From positions 124,001 through 188,000 of the forward strand of contig JAKCWG010000185.1 of the NCBI GenBank assembly GCA_021464415.1: a stretch of 64,000 nucleotides of DNA. Reading direction: 5' to 3'. The stretch comes from Lonicera japonica. Taxonomy: Eukaryota > Streptophyta > Magnoliopsida > Dipsacales > Caprifoliaceae. Both the position numbers and the translations under genes were made by a program. Below are positions 20,408-32,745 of the stretch, one piece after another (position 1 is the stretch's first letter; the number at the start of each line of letters is the position of its first letter). The notes under the pieces are model-generated. The model saw nothing but the letters and a program-made list of their open reading frames with translations. It was not told the origin of the DNA and made no database searches.

Positions 20408-21916
20408 TTTGGTGAAGTAGTCGATGGCTACTAGTATGAATTCATGGCCGTTGCTGGCTTTGGGCGAGATCTTCCCAATGACGTCGATTCCCCAGGTTGC
20501 GAAAGGCCAGGGAGCAGTCATGTTGTATAACTCTTTTGGAGGAAGCTTTTGGGATTTAGCATAAATTTGGCACTTGTGACAACGGCGTACGTGGTTAGCG
20601 TAGTCAGTTTGCAGGGTAGACCAGAAATAACCTTGTCTGATGATTTTGCGGGCAAGTGTATGTCCGCTCATATGAGGTCCGCAATCGCCCCTATGTATCT
20701 GATCCATCATTCTGACTGATTCTTCTTCGGTGAGACATTGAAGATGAGTCCCGTCATAGTTCCTCTTATACAATCTTCCAGCACAAAGTATGAACCCTAA
20801 TGCTAATCTTCTGAGTGCGACCCGCGTTTTCTTGTCTGTTTTCTCGGGATATTGATGGTTCTTCAGCAGGTTCCAGATGTCATAAAACCAAGTGGTCGAG
20901 CCTCCTCCCTCTTCATTCTCTACCTCCAAGGCCATGCAGTGTGCTGGTCCTGATTTTTTTTGCACTGTAAGAGTTATTTCTTCCATCTCCTTCGGGATAT
21001 CGATCATAGATGCCAGGGTTGCTAGTGCGTCGGCAAAACTGTTTTGGGACCTGGGGACATAGTAAAACTCTGCATGCTCAAACTTTCCCGCGACATCCTC
21101 CAGTCGGGCGAGGTAAGGGACTAATTTCTCATCTCTGATCTTCCATTCCTTCAGAACTTGGTGGACCACTAGTGCTGAATCTCCGTATACCTGTATTCTC
21201 TTTATACCCCTTCGAAAAGCGATCTCTAACCCGAGTATACAGGCTTCATATTCGGCTATGTTGTTGGTGCAGAAAAAATCCAGACGATATGATACTGGGG
21301 AGTGAGTTTGGTCCGAAGAGACTAACAGGATGCCTATCCCGTTTCCGTTTCGATTGGTGGCCCCGTCAAAGTTCAACTTCCAGTCTTCATCGATGTCAAC
21401 ATTCATGATAGTTTCGTTCGGGAACTCGGTTTCTTCTAGCATGTCTCCCAATATTGGATTGTGGGCCAGGTAATCAGCTATGATCTTGCCTTTGACTGCC
21501 TTCTGGGTCATGTAGGTAATGTCGAATTCGGAGAGTAGAAATAACCATTTTGCCATTCGGTTCGAAAGGGCCGGTTTCTCGAAGAGGTATTTCAACGGAT
21601 CAATCCGTGATGCCAGGATGACTGAGAAAACTAGCATGTAGTGCCATAGTTTTTGTGTTACCCAGACGAGAGCGGTGCATGATTTCTCCAATGGTGTGTA
21701 GTTTATCTCAAACGGGGACAGCTTCTTGCTGATGTAATAAATGGCCTGCTCTTTCCGGGTATCGGTCAGGTGTTGGGCTAGCATGGCTCCCGCGGCTGAA
21801 TCAGTGACGGTTAGGTATAAAATTAGTGGTAGTCCGATTTGTGGTGGGGCTAACACTGGGGGGCTGGAGAGGTAGTCCTTTATCTTATCAAAAGCTTCTT
21901 GGCACTGATCGTCCCA
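20408..21916 (-). pseudogene. Tat-1 RNase H, second (archaeal-type) RNase H and integrase N-terminal domain
   Basis: In order: the RT-linked RNase H (LTVTDSAAGAMLAQ to LFLLSEFDITYMTQKAVKG), then a second RNase H with FDGATNRNG, AEYEACILGLE, VYGDSALVVHQV and ADALATLASM, then the integrase HHCC zinc site (H...SGHTLARKI...CHKCQ) and the first catalytic Asp (WGIDVIGKI). The second RNase H is the diagnostic feature of plant Tat-lineage gypsy elements. It is separated from RT by a nonsense codon near 21917 and from the rest of integrase by the TAG at 20405. Confidence 0.9.
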
Positions 21917-22873
21917 TTATCCTGGTGAAGACTTCCTCAGGAGTTTGAAGAGGGGTTCGCAAGTTTGAGTAAGCTGAGAGATGAACCTGCTGATGTACTG
22001 TAAATTACCCAAGAATCCTCGAACTTCTTTCTCGGTACGGGGTTCTGGCATGTCTCGGATAGCTCGAACTTTGGCAGGGTCTACCTCGATTCCCTTTTTA
22101 CTGACGACATCGCCTAGGAGTCTTCCCTTGATTACCCTGAACACACATTTATGCGGATTGAGTCTCATCTGGTACTGGCGGAGGCGGTCAAAGAAAGTTC
22201 GTAAGGCTGATACATGGCCTTCCCTCTCTTTTGACTTGATTATCATGTCGTCCACATATACCTTTACCTCTTTGTGAATCATGTCGTGGAAGATAGCTGT
22301 TGCTGCCCTTTGATATATTGCTCCGGCATTCTTCAATCCGAATGGCATAACGGTGTAGCAGTATGTTCCCCATGGCGTGATGAATGCAGTTTTCTCTTGG
22401 TGATCCGGGTGCATCTTGATTTGATTATACCCGGCAAAACCATCTACAAAGGATTTCAGGGCATGGTTGGCGGTATTATCCACTATCAACTCGATGTTGG
22501 GTAATGGAAAATCATCTTTTGGGCAAGCTTTGTTAAGATCTCGGTAATCCACACACATGCGAACTTTCCCATTTGTTTTTGGAACGGGCACAATGTTGGC
22601 TAACCACGAAGGGTACTCGATCACCCGTAAGAAACTCACACTCAATTGTTTCATCACTTTTTCTTTCACTTTCAAGGACCATTCTGGCGTAAGTTTTCTC
22701 AACTTCTGTTTGACGGGCCTAAATTATGGCTTGGTGTGTATCTCGTGCATGACTATCTGACTGTTCAAACCTGGCATATCCGCATAAGACCAGGCGAAGA
22801 CATCCACATACTCTTTCAGAGTTTGTGTGAATTCCTCTCTTTCTGTCTCACTTAAGCTTGCCCCAATGCGGAC
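21917..22873 (-). pseudogene. Tat-1 reverse transcriptase
   Basis: RT motifs in order: MCVDYRDLNKACPKDDFPLP, DGFAGYNQIKMHPDHQEKTA, MPFGLKNAGA and the active site YVDD at 22247-22258, then GFLGNLQYISRFI. Upstream, an in-frame TAA near 22727 replaces a Glu codon in KPEFRP, and another stop lies at 22874. Downstream the frame stops at 21917 where Tat-2 has Lys. Three nonsense codons around one domain show long decay. Confidence 0.92.
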
Positions 22874-24586
22874 CTATCTTCTTTCCTCTTCTGTCCCGAG
22901 GTTAATTACAAGGGTGTCTCCTTCCTCGCTCTGTATACGCTGCTCCTCCCGTTCAGGGTGTTCATTCAATCTTTCTAACTCCATATAAGCAATTACAGAA
23001 TTAAAAATAACAGGATAACGCAAAATAGAGTTTTCTTCATTGATAATAGTGTTTATAGGTACAAGTTTAAAAAGTAAATCTAGGAGTGACTCTTCCCTAG
23101 CCTTACCCTTACTCTTACCTCTCACCCTTACAATTTCACTCCTTCCCCTTTCTCCTTGGTAGTCTGGATCATCGTATATCCAGTGTACAGGGTCGTCTTT
23201 TGGCTCGTTATCCCCCAGAGCCATGATGTCGAAGAGATCTCCGATCATTTCTTCCTCCTCATCTTTCTTGTCTTCATTTTCTTCCTTCAGCCCGATTGTC
23301 AACTTGGTAGAGAAACTGTGTACGATGTTTTTCTTGATATATAGGTCCTCTTCATAGAAGATTTCCCATCCCGGAAGGTTCTCTCGGTCGCTGTTTCTCC
23401 AAGGCTCCTGAAAGCCGCAAAAGGGGAAGTCCTCTCCTTCTTTGACAAAAAATCCGTTCAGAGAGCTGAAACTCGGATACTGATGCCCTCGACCCTTTTT
23501 TTCTTGATTGTCTTCTTCAGTGTGTTGGTACCCCAAGCCTTCCCTTTCGTACCTCGTTACTGGTTCCAAGGCTTGAAGTAGTCCTGGCTGTCCCATTCCC
23601 AGACTGGCTCCAGGTAAGTATTTCATCATTCTCAGCATATTTGTGATCTTGGTGCTGAGACCGGAGATATTGTCAGGAGGAAGATACTCGATTATCTGGG
23701 TGCTGAGAGTTTGTACTTGAGGCTCGTAGAAAAAGCCTCCCAGTTGTATACTCTGACTCCTGATGCCCAAAACAGGTAACTCCAATTCTGCCAAGGTCCT
23801 TTTAGGATCTCCTTGGACGGTGATTATGCTCCCTTCAAACGGTATCTTGATCTTTTGGTGTAAGGAGGAGGGGAGTGCTCCTACGTCGTGTAGCCATGCC
23901 CTTCCCAATAGTAGGTTAAAACTGGAGGGAATGTCTATGATTTGAAAGTCGGCTGGAAAGTTTCCAGGTCCGACCATGAGATCGAGCTTCAGAGAACCCA
24001 AAACGGCTCTCCTGGTGTCGATATAGGTCCTGGCGGTTACGGCTGAGGAAGAAAGCTCTGAATCCAAGATACCCAAGCATCTGGCAGTTTTCAGGGGGCA
24101 AATGTTTATGGTTGACCCGTTGTCGATGAGGACTTGCGGCAAGATTTTTTCTCGGGTTCGGACAGTGATACGGAGGGCCAGGCTGTGTTTTTTTCCCATT
24201 GGAGATAAGTCTTCATCTGAGAATGACAGACTTTTTTGGATTGTGAGTGGCCCAATCATGTTTGGCAGTTGTTCTGGCGTGGAATCGGGTGATATGACGG
24301 CCTTGTCTAGGAGTTTGATGAAGGCGGTCCTGTGAGGTTTGGAGGCAACTAAGAGGCCCCAAATAGTGATGTGTGCCTGCGTTTTCTTTAATTGTTCCAG
24401 TACCCGGTCGTCTCCTATTTCTTTAGGAGGTGGTGTTTTCTCGGCCTCCATCAGTGGTGGCTGGTATACCCTTCCTGAGCGGGTAATCTGTTGTATCCAA
24501 AGGGATGCTAGGTCTGATCCTTCTGAGATTTCTGATGTCTCTGGCTCTTCCGACCAACTGAAAGTCCCGGGGGAGGTTTCTGTCAT
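22874..24586 (-). pseudogene. Tat-1 protease and protease-RT linker
   Basis: A 570-codon frame. The retropepsin-like site reads VLIDNGSTINICPL, giving D-N-G-S where Tat proteases usually have D-G-G-S or D-N-G-S, followed by FNLLLGRAWLHD. The long C-terminal stretch is acidic (KEENEDKKDEEEEMIGDLFD) and leads towards RT. The frame ends at a nonsense codon that separates it from RT. Confidence 0.82.
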
Positions 24587-26528
24587 ACAGATTGTCTCCT
24601 TAGGGGGGCCTCATGGTTTTCACGGCTGTCCCTTCTTCTCTTGGGTCCATCCTATCCCAAATTTTTCGGGATTGGTTTTGATTATGAGTGGTTGCAAGAT
24701 CCCCTTATTTGTCCTTCCTAACACTGCCCAGGTAGGAAGTTCATCTTGGCCATCCATTGGTCGATTATCGGATTGAGGCCTGGGGCAACTTGTGCTTTTT
24801 CCGGTTGCATAACGGGCGCCTTATAGGCTGGGTCATCCCGAATAAGTCCTATGGGGTCAAAGCCTTCTTCATCAGTGGTCAAGGCGTTAATTCCTGCCGG
24901 TGGAACATGATTGGAAAGGGGGTTGTTGGTAACATTGGGTCCGCCGGGTGCGGGGATGGTTCCGGCTTCAATAAGGTCCTGGATACGATGACGAAGAGCC
25001 AAGCAGCGTTCCGTGTCATGGCCCGCTGCTTGATGGTATGCACAGTTCTCATTCATTCTCCAGGTGCTGGGAATAAGGCTTGGTGGGGGGCGTGGGTTGA
25101 GTGGAGTGATCAGTCCGGCCTTTCGGAGTAATTCCAGGCTTTTGACCAGGGTAGTGGGAAGGGTGCAGAAATTTCTCCTTTTCTTGGCCTCGGTGCTCGA
25201 AGAGTCTCCTTACGCAGGCCAACTCATTGGAGGGACTTGTTGTGACTGTTGAAATGGGGTTTGTTGATACGGGTATGAGCTTAGTTGGTTTACGGCTGGA
25301 GTGGCCGTCTTTCTCCCGGTGTAAGAGGCTTTCTTGGTATCCGTTTCTGCCTTTTTGGCCAATTCTTCCTCTACTTGTGACCCCATACTCAACAGGGCTC
25401 TGAAGTGTGGGAATACATGCTTTCCCATACAATTCAATACGGCTGGAGTAAAATTCTTCTGTATGATCTCCAACTGCTCTTCTTCATCGGGCCGCTTGGA
25501 CATTTGGGAGGCCATTTCTCTCCAGCGGGTGACAAAGTCGCTGAAGCTTTCTTTCTCGCCTTGCTTGGGCATTTCCAGGTGTTTACGGGTAATTTCTAAA
25601 TTCTCGTTGGACCCGTACTTGGTCATGAACTCCTTGACGATATCCCCCCAAGTTTTTGTGTGGTGTCTTTCCAGATCAAAAAACCATCTCAGGGCGACCC
25701 CCGTGAGAGTCATGTGAAAGGCTTGAGCCAGCTCCGACTCTCCACAGCCGGACACTTGCATGGATCTGATGTAGGATTGAAGATGGGTTTTGGGGGATGT
25801 GGTTCTTGTGAATTTGGTGATGGAAGGGAGCTTGAATCCCTGAGGGAGAAGGCGTTCATGTCTGTGATCTCGTATTCTCCTTTTATCAGAGAAATCCCTA
25901 TTTGCAGAACCTTCATCTGCTCTTTCAGTTTCTTCATCTCTTTGCTCTCTCTTGACACCTCGCCGGGCTGTTCTAGAGCTATAACCGATTCTTCATACAC
26001 TGCCCGGAGTCAGTTAATGTCTGGGTATTCATTGGGAGGGGCTACTGGGGCCGGTAGTGGAATAGGTCTTGCAGGGACTTGTGGCCATGGTTGGTATTGG
26101 GGATCGAGGCCTTGCTGAGGTTGTGGCCAGATGATGGGTGGCTCCTGTTGTTGGTAAGTGGGGCCTGAATCTGGGGCCCATTGGTTCTGATTGTTAGGAT
26201 CGGTTTGAACGGGACCGGCCATGACGGGGCCTGTTTGGGGGGGATTGGCTCTTGAAACCAGGGGGAGCACTTGCGATGACTGCCCTTGATCTCGATTCGG
26301 TGGTAGTCGTTCAAACCCCGGTGGTGCGGTTCGTACGGCTGACAACTCTTCTACTCGGACTCGGGTATTCTGTTGCTCGTTTGTGAGGCTCGCTAGATTT
26401 GTGCTGACGGTCATTAATAAACGGTGGATCTCGGCTAAAGTTGGTTGAGGTGCAGACGCCTCGGCTAAGCTCTGACCTGTCTCTCGATTCTCGCGTTCAT
26501 CGGCCATTTCAGGTGTGCTTGGTCTCAC
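24587..26528 (-). pseudogene. Tat-1 gag, broken into fragments
   Basis: The N-terminal piece (26010-26528) is Pro/Gln-rich, starting MADERENRE. The middle piece (25210-25761) is the retrotransposon Gag core, with LAQAFHMTLTGVALRWFFDL and FVTRWREMASQMSKRPDEEE. The C-terminal piece (24718-25056) has the Tat-type knuckle CAYHQAAGHDTERCLALR. The pieces are in different phases, so several frameshifts and stops intervene. Confidence 0.85.
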
Positions 26529-27244
26529 TAGTCTCCTGGTGCGATCTCGACCGGCCCAACCTTCCAGTCTGTCGTCGCTTCACGACTGTAGATGAAACCA
26601 CGTGGCGAAGATGAAGGAAGACTGTGATGCGACTCGATTTTTTCCAAAAGAACCACTAAAAATTGCCGAGAAGAGCCTCGGATTTTAAAATGGTGTCGGA
26701 AATTAAGCCGTAAGGTGGTACATCCCCTACGGCTGTTTGACAAGTGTTTTAACTCGACTCGATCTTATATGCAGCGTAGGTGTACGAACGGTGAAGGCTT
26801 CAGGCTCCCTCCTATTTGGCAAGACCTTGCGATATACCCCAGGGACGGGTACGTGCAAGAGCCTTTTGATATACTTCCCGGGTACGTGAATGTTCTCGTC
26901 ACTCGATATACCTCGGGGGCGTACTTGGCCAAGGAGAGTGGAAGTAAATGCTTTCGATTTATGTTGGCCCAAGCAAGCCAACTCCCTACTCACTTATAAT
27001 ACTTCCAAGGGTTTGGGGTAAATTCACACTCGTAGGACCAATGCATGATTTGTGAAATTGCGTGTAAAGTTCGAAAGTTTGGTTTGACAAATATCATTTA
27101 TCTTGATTACGTATTTTGAAAAACTCCGATTTTTAAAAAAAATGTTTCTTCTCAATCAATTAACATAAGTAGGGAAAGCAGTAAAAGCAAGTATTCAACA
27201 GATAAACAAAAGTCCACATATAAGAGTCTAGTTTTCTAACTCAC
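26529..27244 (-). other. Tat-1 leader between primer site and gag
   Basis: About 715 bp between the primer binding site and the first Gag codons. Short open frames in this block match nothing recognised. Confidence 0.6.
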
Positions 27245-27262
27245 TCCCCAGCAGAGTCGCCA
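27245..27262 (-). other. Tat-1 primer binding site
   Basis: On the minus strand, one base after the end of the 5' LTR, the sequence reads TGGCGACTCTGCTGGGGA. This is an 18-nt TGG-initial primer site of the kind described in Ogre/Tat elements for tRNA-Arg. The tRNA identity is from family knowledge, not from a comparison made here. Confidence 0.7.
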
Positions 27263-27263
27263 C

Positions 27264-28729
27264 TGTGAGAATCCGCAAATGCGACCCCCGAGTCTAGTCC
27301 CCGTTCGGTTGGGCGTCTGAAACGTCGGAACGGATTCCGTCGCTCCATTTGCTGGAGTGCCTCTGGTTGATTCATATCAGGTGTCCCTATGTTCTATTTC
27401 TAGATGCAAAGGGGTTCATTCAGAGTCGCCAGTACGTTTTACGAGAAAAAGGACAAAATGGTTGTGTAAGAGGAAATATTACAGTTAAGCCTTTCTTTAC
27501 ACGTTTGTCTACGAAACCAAGATTCTATAGGATTCGAAAACTATATTATGGTTTGGGAAGGTGTTAAGCACACACGGGAAAAGGGATGAAGAACCTTTAT
27601 GTTCCAAGATCCGATGTTGAGTTTTGAGAAATGCAAATACAAGTGACAAAAGTTGTTTTCTTTAGAGATGGAGTTTCCCGTATTATTTCTCGGATAATGC
27701 CGATTTTCTCTAGTGTTTGCCTTGTTTTGGAAAAAGTTTGGATCTTATAGTGGAACTAATTTAATATGGAATTGGAACTCTTGAGGGGAGTTCTACCGGA
27801 CGTATCACAATCTATGAAACAGATAGGATATACCGGGTTTTTAATTCCTAAGTAGGTTTTACCGGTCCGGGTTTTGAAAACAGGAATTTATCCGGGTGGT
27901 AATGTACTTACTCTTCTGGTTTTGCAAAGGGTTTTATCAGGGTCTTTTGTTTTGAAAACGATAGACTATTTGTAACTTGACAATAAGTTTATTCAAATAA
28001 AATGTGGATAAAACAACAGAAGTGAAACAAGTACACAGATATTTAATGTTGAATACTAGAAGAGACTTTCTTTACCTTCCCGACGAGAATAATAATAAGA
28101 AAGAAAATATAATCCGGCGGAGAGATTTTCGGCGATAATGATCTTTTCCTTCTTCAGATATTTCCGGGAATTTGATTCCAGAGACGGGACACGTCGAATG
28201 TTGGGAATGGATTTGGGAATTCTTCAGAAATAAGACGATAATAGAGAATGCTTGACGAAAGACTAGAAAATTAGATTTTTAAGCTTAGAATCCTTCAATC
28301 CCAAATTGCCTCCCTAAACCCTTGGGGGGTGTTGGCCTATTTATACTGCTCGGGGAAGATTGTTGCGGACACTTCTCCAAAAGGGGCATATGTCGCGCGA
28401 CAATGTGTCCAATCTCGCGCAACAAGGTGTCCAATGTCGCGCGACAAACGGCTGAAGTGATGTTTCTGACATACTGATGTGTCAGAGAGTGGATGGTCTG
28501 GTGTCAGGAGGGATTGGCGCGCGACATAATAGGATTGTCGCGCGACATATCAGTGATTGTCGCGCGACAATGTGATATGTCGTGCGACAATCTCTCTTAA
28601 AAATAGGTTTGTTGACCAACAAACCCTTTCGGGGTAGTTTCGGGTGCTCGGGTGGGTCCCGGGCCCAAAAACAGTAGTTCTTGAAGGTTGTTAGGGTTCT
28701 TGCGGGGGTCACGGATCAGGGTGTCTACA
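27264..28729 (-). repeat. Tat-1 LTR (5' LTR in element orientation)
   Basis: 1466 bp, TGTGAGAATCC...GTGTCTACA on the plus strand. It differs from the other LTR by scattered substitutions and the deletion near 27569. Immediately outside is the duplication AATTG (28730-28734). Confidence 0.93.
28339..28592 (-). promoter_or_regulatory. Gag-pol promoter: TATA box with eight CGCG palindromes upstream
   Basis: TATAAATA on the minus strand at 28339-28346, with about eight intact or decayed copies of TTGTCGCGCGACAA between 28362 and 28592. Variants include TTGCGGACA, CTCGCGCAACA, GGCGCGCGACA and TCGTGCGA. This LTR is upstream of gag-pol, so this is the copy expected to initiate the genomic RNA. Confidence 0.65.
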
Positions 28730-28734
28730 AATTG

Positions 28735-29829
28735 GTTAAGGAGTTAATGGATTATTTGGATTTTCTATACTCTGGGAAATGGAATATTTCTCGTATTTAT
28801 GATATGTGCAAAGCCTTTTACCGTGCAGAAAAACAAGACAGGTCCATTATGAGTTATTTTATGGATTTTAACAAAACGTATGAAGAACTTAATATGCTAT
28901 TGCCGTATAGCTCTGATGTCAAAGTTCAGCAGCGTCAGAGAGAGCAGATGGCTATCATGAGTTTTTAGCTGGTCTTCCGGCTGAATTTGAAACTGTTAAG
29001 AACCAGATTCTCTCTAGTCCTGAGATTTCTTCCTTACAGGAAGTGTATAGTAGAGTTCTTCGCACAGAAGGGGGTTTATCCAGTCCAGACTCCACCTATT
29101 CCGTTCAATAGTGCTCTGGTTAGTAAAAATAATGAGTATGAACTTGGGCGGTTACAATATCGGGGAGGCAATCAAGGAGGAGGATCGAACAGTAACAATT
29201 TTAATACTCGCGCACATGATTCAGGAGCGAGTGTGACTCGGGGACAAGGCTCCGGAGGGATCGTATGTCATTACTGTCATAATCTAGGGCATTTAAAGCG
29301 GGATTGTAGGAAGCTTCGGTACAGGACTCAGAGAGCTCACTCGGCCCACATGGCATCTACCACTGATATAGCTGAAAACTCAGTCCTTATCCCTGCAGAT
29401 GAGTTTGCCAAGTACTCTAAGTATCAAGAATCTCTAAAATCTTCATCCACTCCAGTCACCTCTGTCACTGCAATTGCTGATTCAGGTAAACCAAATACAT
29501 GCCTTGTTTTCTCATCATCTAAATGGGTCATTGATTCTGGTGCCACAAATCATGTGACAGATAATTCTAGCCTCTTTTCTACCTTTCAGTCACGTTTATC
29601 CCCTTCTAGTGTTACTTTAGCAGATGGAACATCTTCTTCCATTATGGGATCTGGAACAATCACCCCAACCCCTTTGCTTCCCTTATCATCTATTCTACAT
29701 TTACCTCAATTGTCCTTTAATCTAATTTTTGTAAATCAGCTTACTCGTAAACTTAATTGTTGCATCTCATTCTTTCCTGATTATTGCTTGTTTCATGATC
29801 TTATGACAAAGAAGATTATTGGTAAATGA
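28735..29829 (+). pseudogene. Copia-2 gag, C-terminal part, and protease
   Basis: Resumes Gag after Tat-1 with KELMDYLDFLYSG and YRAEKQDRSIMSYFMDF. A 1-nt loss in a T run near 28966 shifts the frame, after which FETVKNQILSSPEISSLQEV continues. The CCHC knuckle is CHYCHNLGHLKRDC and the protease site is WVIDSGATNHVT, with the usual D-S-G. The frame ends at TGA 29827-29829, in GK*HESGG. Confidence 0.85.
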
Positions 29830-32590
29830 CATGAATCGGGAGGCCTCTACATCCTTAACACATCGATACCTAAATCCGTTGCATGTTCGGGTGTCACATC
29901 TGTTTTCAAGGCTCATTGTAGGCTCGGTCACCCTTTTCTTCTTCTGCTTAAGGAGTTTTGTCCTCATTTTAATAAGGTGTCCTCATTAGATTATGAGTCG
30001 TGTCAATTTGCCAAACATCACCGTAGTAGTCTTAGTCCGAGAGTCAATAAGAGAGCAAGTGCTCAATTTGAATTAGTTCACTCTGATGTTTGGGGTCCAT
30101 GTCCTGTTATGTCAAAAACTGGGTTCAAGTATTTTGTTACTTTTGTTGATGATTATTCTCGTACAACTTGGTTATATTTAATGAAAAGTCATTCTGAATT
30201 GTTTTCTCATTTTTGTGCGTTTTTTGCTGAAATTAAAACTCAATTTGCTACTTCTGTCCATATATTGCGCAGTGATAATGCCAAAGAATATTTATCTTCA
30301 TCTTTTCAGACTTATATGATTCAGAACGATATCCTTCATCAAACTTCTTGTGTTGATACTCCATCTCAAAATGGAGTGGCAGAACGGAAGAACAGACATC
30401 TTTTTGAAACTGCAAGAGCCCTATTATTCCAAATGAATGTTCCAAAACCATTTTGGGCTGATGCAGTTTCCACAGCATGCTTTCTCATTAATCGAATGCC
30501 CTCATCTGTTCTTCATGGTGAGACTCCTTATAGTGTTCTATTTCCAAATAAATCATTATTTCTTATTGAACCCAGAATATTTGGTAGTATTTGCTTTGTT
30601 CAAGATGTCCGTCCAGAGGTTACTAAGTTAGATCCCAAGTCTTTGAAGTGTGTTTTTCTTGGGTATTCTCGTCTTCAAAAAGGATACAGATGTTATTGCC
30701 CTAGTTTGAATAAGTACCTTGTTTCAGCTGATGTTACCTTCACGGAAGAAACACCATATTTTCCTTCTTCCACTTCCAACAGTCAGGGGGAGGATGATGA
30801 TTTGTTAGTATATACGATCACGTTCCCTGAACCCGTTGCTAAACTAGCACTAGTCAAACCTCCCATCCATCAAGTCTACTCCAGACGCCGGCCTGCTGAT
30901 TCATGTCCTCCACCAGCTTCTTCTTCATTATCAGATTCCGTGACAAGTGATGATCTTCCTATTGCTTTACGCAAAGGTAAACGTCAGTTTACTTATCCTG
31001 TTTCGTCTTGTGTCTTTTATGATCACCTATCACATTCGTCTTATTCATTCATTGCATCTCTTGATTCTATATCTGTTCCTAAAACTGTCAATGAAGCTAT
31101 ATCACATCCTGGATGGCGTAATGCAATGATAGAGGATATGGATGCTTTAGACAAGAATGGTACATGGGACTTGGTCACTTTACCTGCAGGGAAACAGGCT
31201 ATCGGATGCAAATGGGTGTTTACCGTCAAGGTCAATCCTGATGGGTCTGTTGCTCGTTTAAAAGCCCGCCTCGTTGCTAAGGGTTATGCTAAGACATATG
31301 GCATTGATTATTCTGATACTTTTTCTCCTGTTGCTAAATTAACATCTGTCAGGCTATTTATATCTTTGGCAGCTACTCATCATTGGCCTCTGCATCAGCT
31401 AGACATAAAGAATGCTTTTCTTCATGGTGATCTTCAGGAGGAGGTCTATATGGAGCAACCTCCTGGGTTTGTTGCTCAGGGGGATATGGGAAAGTCTGTC
31501 ATCTTCGTAAATCTTTGTATGGCTTAAAACAAAGTCCTCGTGCTTGGTTTGAAAAATTTAGTCAGGCTATTGAGATGTTTGGCATGGCGAAAAGTAAGTC
31601 TGACCACTCTGTGTTCTACAAACAATCTGAAGCAGGCATCATTTTGTTGGTTGTGTACGTAGATGACATTGTCATTGCTGGGAGTGATACTATGGGAATC
31701 TCTTCTCTTAAGTCCTTCCTTCATGCTCAGTTTCATACAAAGGACTTAGGGATGCTAAATTACTTTTTGGGTGTCGAAGTCACATGGAGTAAAAAGGGTA
31801 TTTTTCTATCTCAGGGGAAATATGTTCTTGACTTATTAGCTGAGACAGGAAAATTGGGGGCAAAGCCGTGTAGTACTCCGATGATTCCTAATGTATAGTT
31901 AACAAAAGAATGTCAACTATTTGAGGATCCTGAGAAATATAGAAGATTGGTGGGGAAGTTGAAATATCTTACAGTGACTCACCCGGATATTGCGTATTCT
32001 GTTAGTGTGGTGAGCCAGTTTATGTCGTCCCTAACAATTCATCATTGGGAAGTGTTAGAACAAATTTTGTGTTACCTGAAGGGAACACCTGGACGTGGTA
32101 TCTTATACGCCAATCATGGACACACCCGTATTGAAGGTTTTTCAGATGCAGATTGGGCAGGTTCCAAGGTGGATAGAAAGTCCACATCAGGCTATTGTAT
32201 CTTTGTTGGCGAAAATTTAGTCTCATGGAAAAGTAAGAAGCAAAGTGTTGTGTCACGATCCAGTGCAGAATCAGAATATAGAGCTATGGCCCAGTCTGTG
32301 TGTGAAATAATGTGGATATGTCAGCTCTTAAATGAAGTAGGGATTAAGACTTCGGTACCGGCTAAATTGTGCTGTGATAATCAAGCTGCCATACATATTG
32401 CGTCTAATCCCGTGTTTCATGAACGAACGAAACATATTGAACTCGATTGCCATTTTGTCCGCGAAAAGATCCAGCAAGGCTTAATTTCCACGGGATATGT
32501 GAAGACTGGAGAACAATTGGGTAATCTCTTCACAAAAGCCTTAAACGTGGCTGGGCATGATCAATATCTATGCTCCAGCTTGAGGGGGAG
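29830..32590 (+). pseudogene. Copia-2 pol: integrase, RT, RNase H
   Basis: The integrase core has [18 protein letters not shown] and the [12 protein letters not shown]lu. RT starts [18 protein letters not shown] and reaches YVDDIVIAGS; RNase H has FSDADWAGSKVDRKSTSGYC and RSSAESEYRAMA, ending LGNLFTKALN. Lesions are the TGA at 29827, a frameshift near 31497-31520 and a TAG near 31896. The purine tract ttgagggggag at 32580-32590 follows. Domain order and motifs fit Ty1/copia; it is non-functional as it stands. Confidence 0.88.
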
Positions 32591-32745
32591 TGTTATCAGT
32601 TGTAAATATTGTATTAGGAAGGTAGATAATTTAGGAATCTTAATTAGTAGTAGTTTCCTTATCTGTGTAGGAGTCTCATGTATATAAGTGGGTAATCTTC
32701 TCTCTAATAATATGGTATACAATTTTCTCCTTCTCATAGTTAACA
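32591..32745 (+). repeat. Internal 155-bp LTR (LTR-B) inside Copia-2
   Basis: Starts TGTTATCAGTTG directly after a copia-type purine tract and ends ATAGTTAACA. It differs from the 74-bp outer LTRs. It is followed by TGATATCAGAGCT, a primer-site-like sequence. No 5-bp duplication flanks it, so it is not a simple solo-LTR insertion and looks like the original 3' LTR of the pol-bearing parent. Confidence 0.7.

Larger units (their letters stand above)
9555..28729 (-). mobile_element. Tat-1, Tat-lineage Ty3/gypsy retrotransposon with two antisense genes
   Basis: A 19.2 kb element bounded by about 1.5-kb LTRs (9555-11091 and 27264-28729) and the 5-bp duplication AATTG (9550-9554 and 28730-28734). 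On the minus strand the LTR reads TGTAGACACC...TTCTCACA. Order in its own sense is 5' LTR (right), primer site, gag, protease, RT, RNase H, second RNase H, integrase, then two genes on the opposite strand (DUF7745-like, PMD), GC-rich tandem repeats and 3' LTR (left). The dual RNase H defines the Tat lineage. Gag-pol and both antisense genes carry frameshifts and stops. It sits inside Copia-2 gag. Confidence 0.93.
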
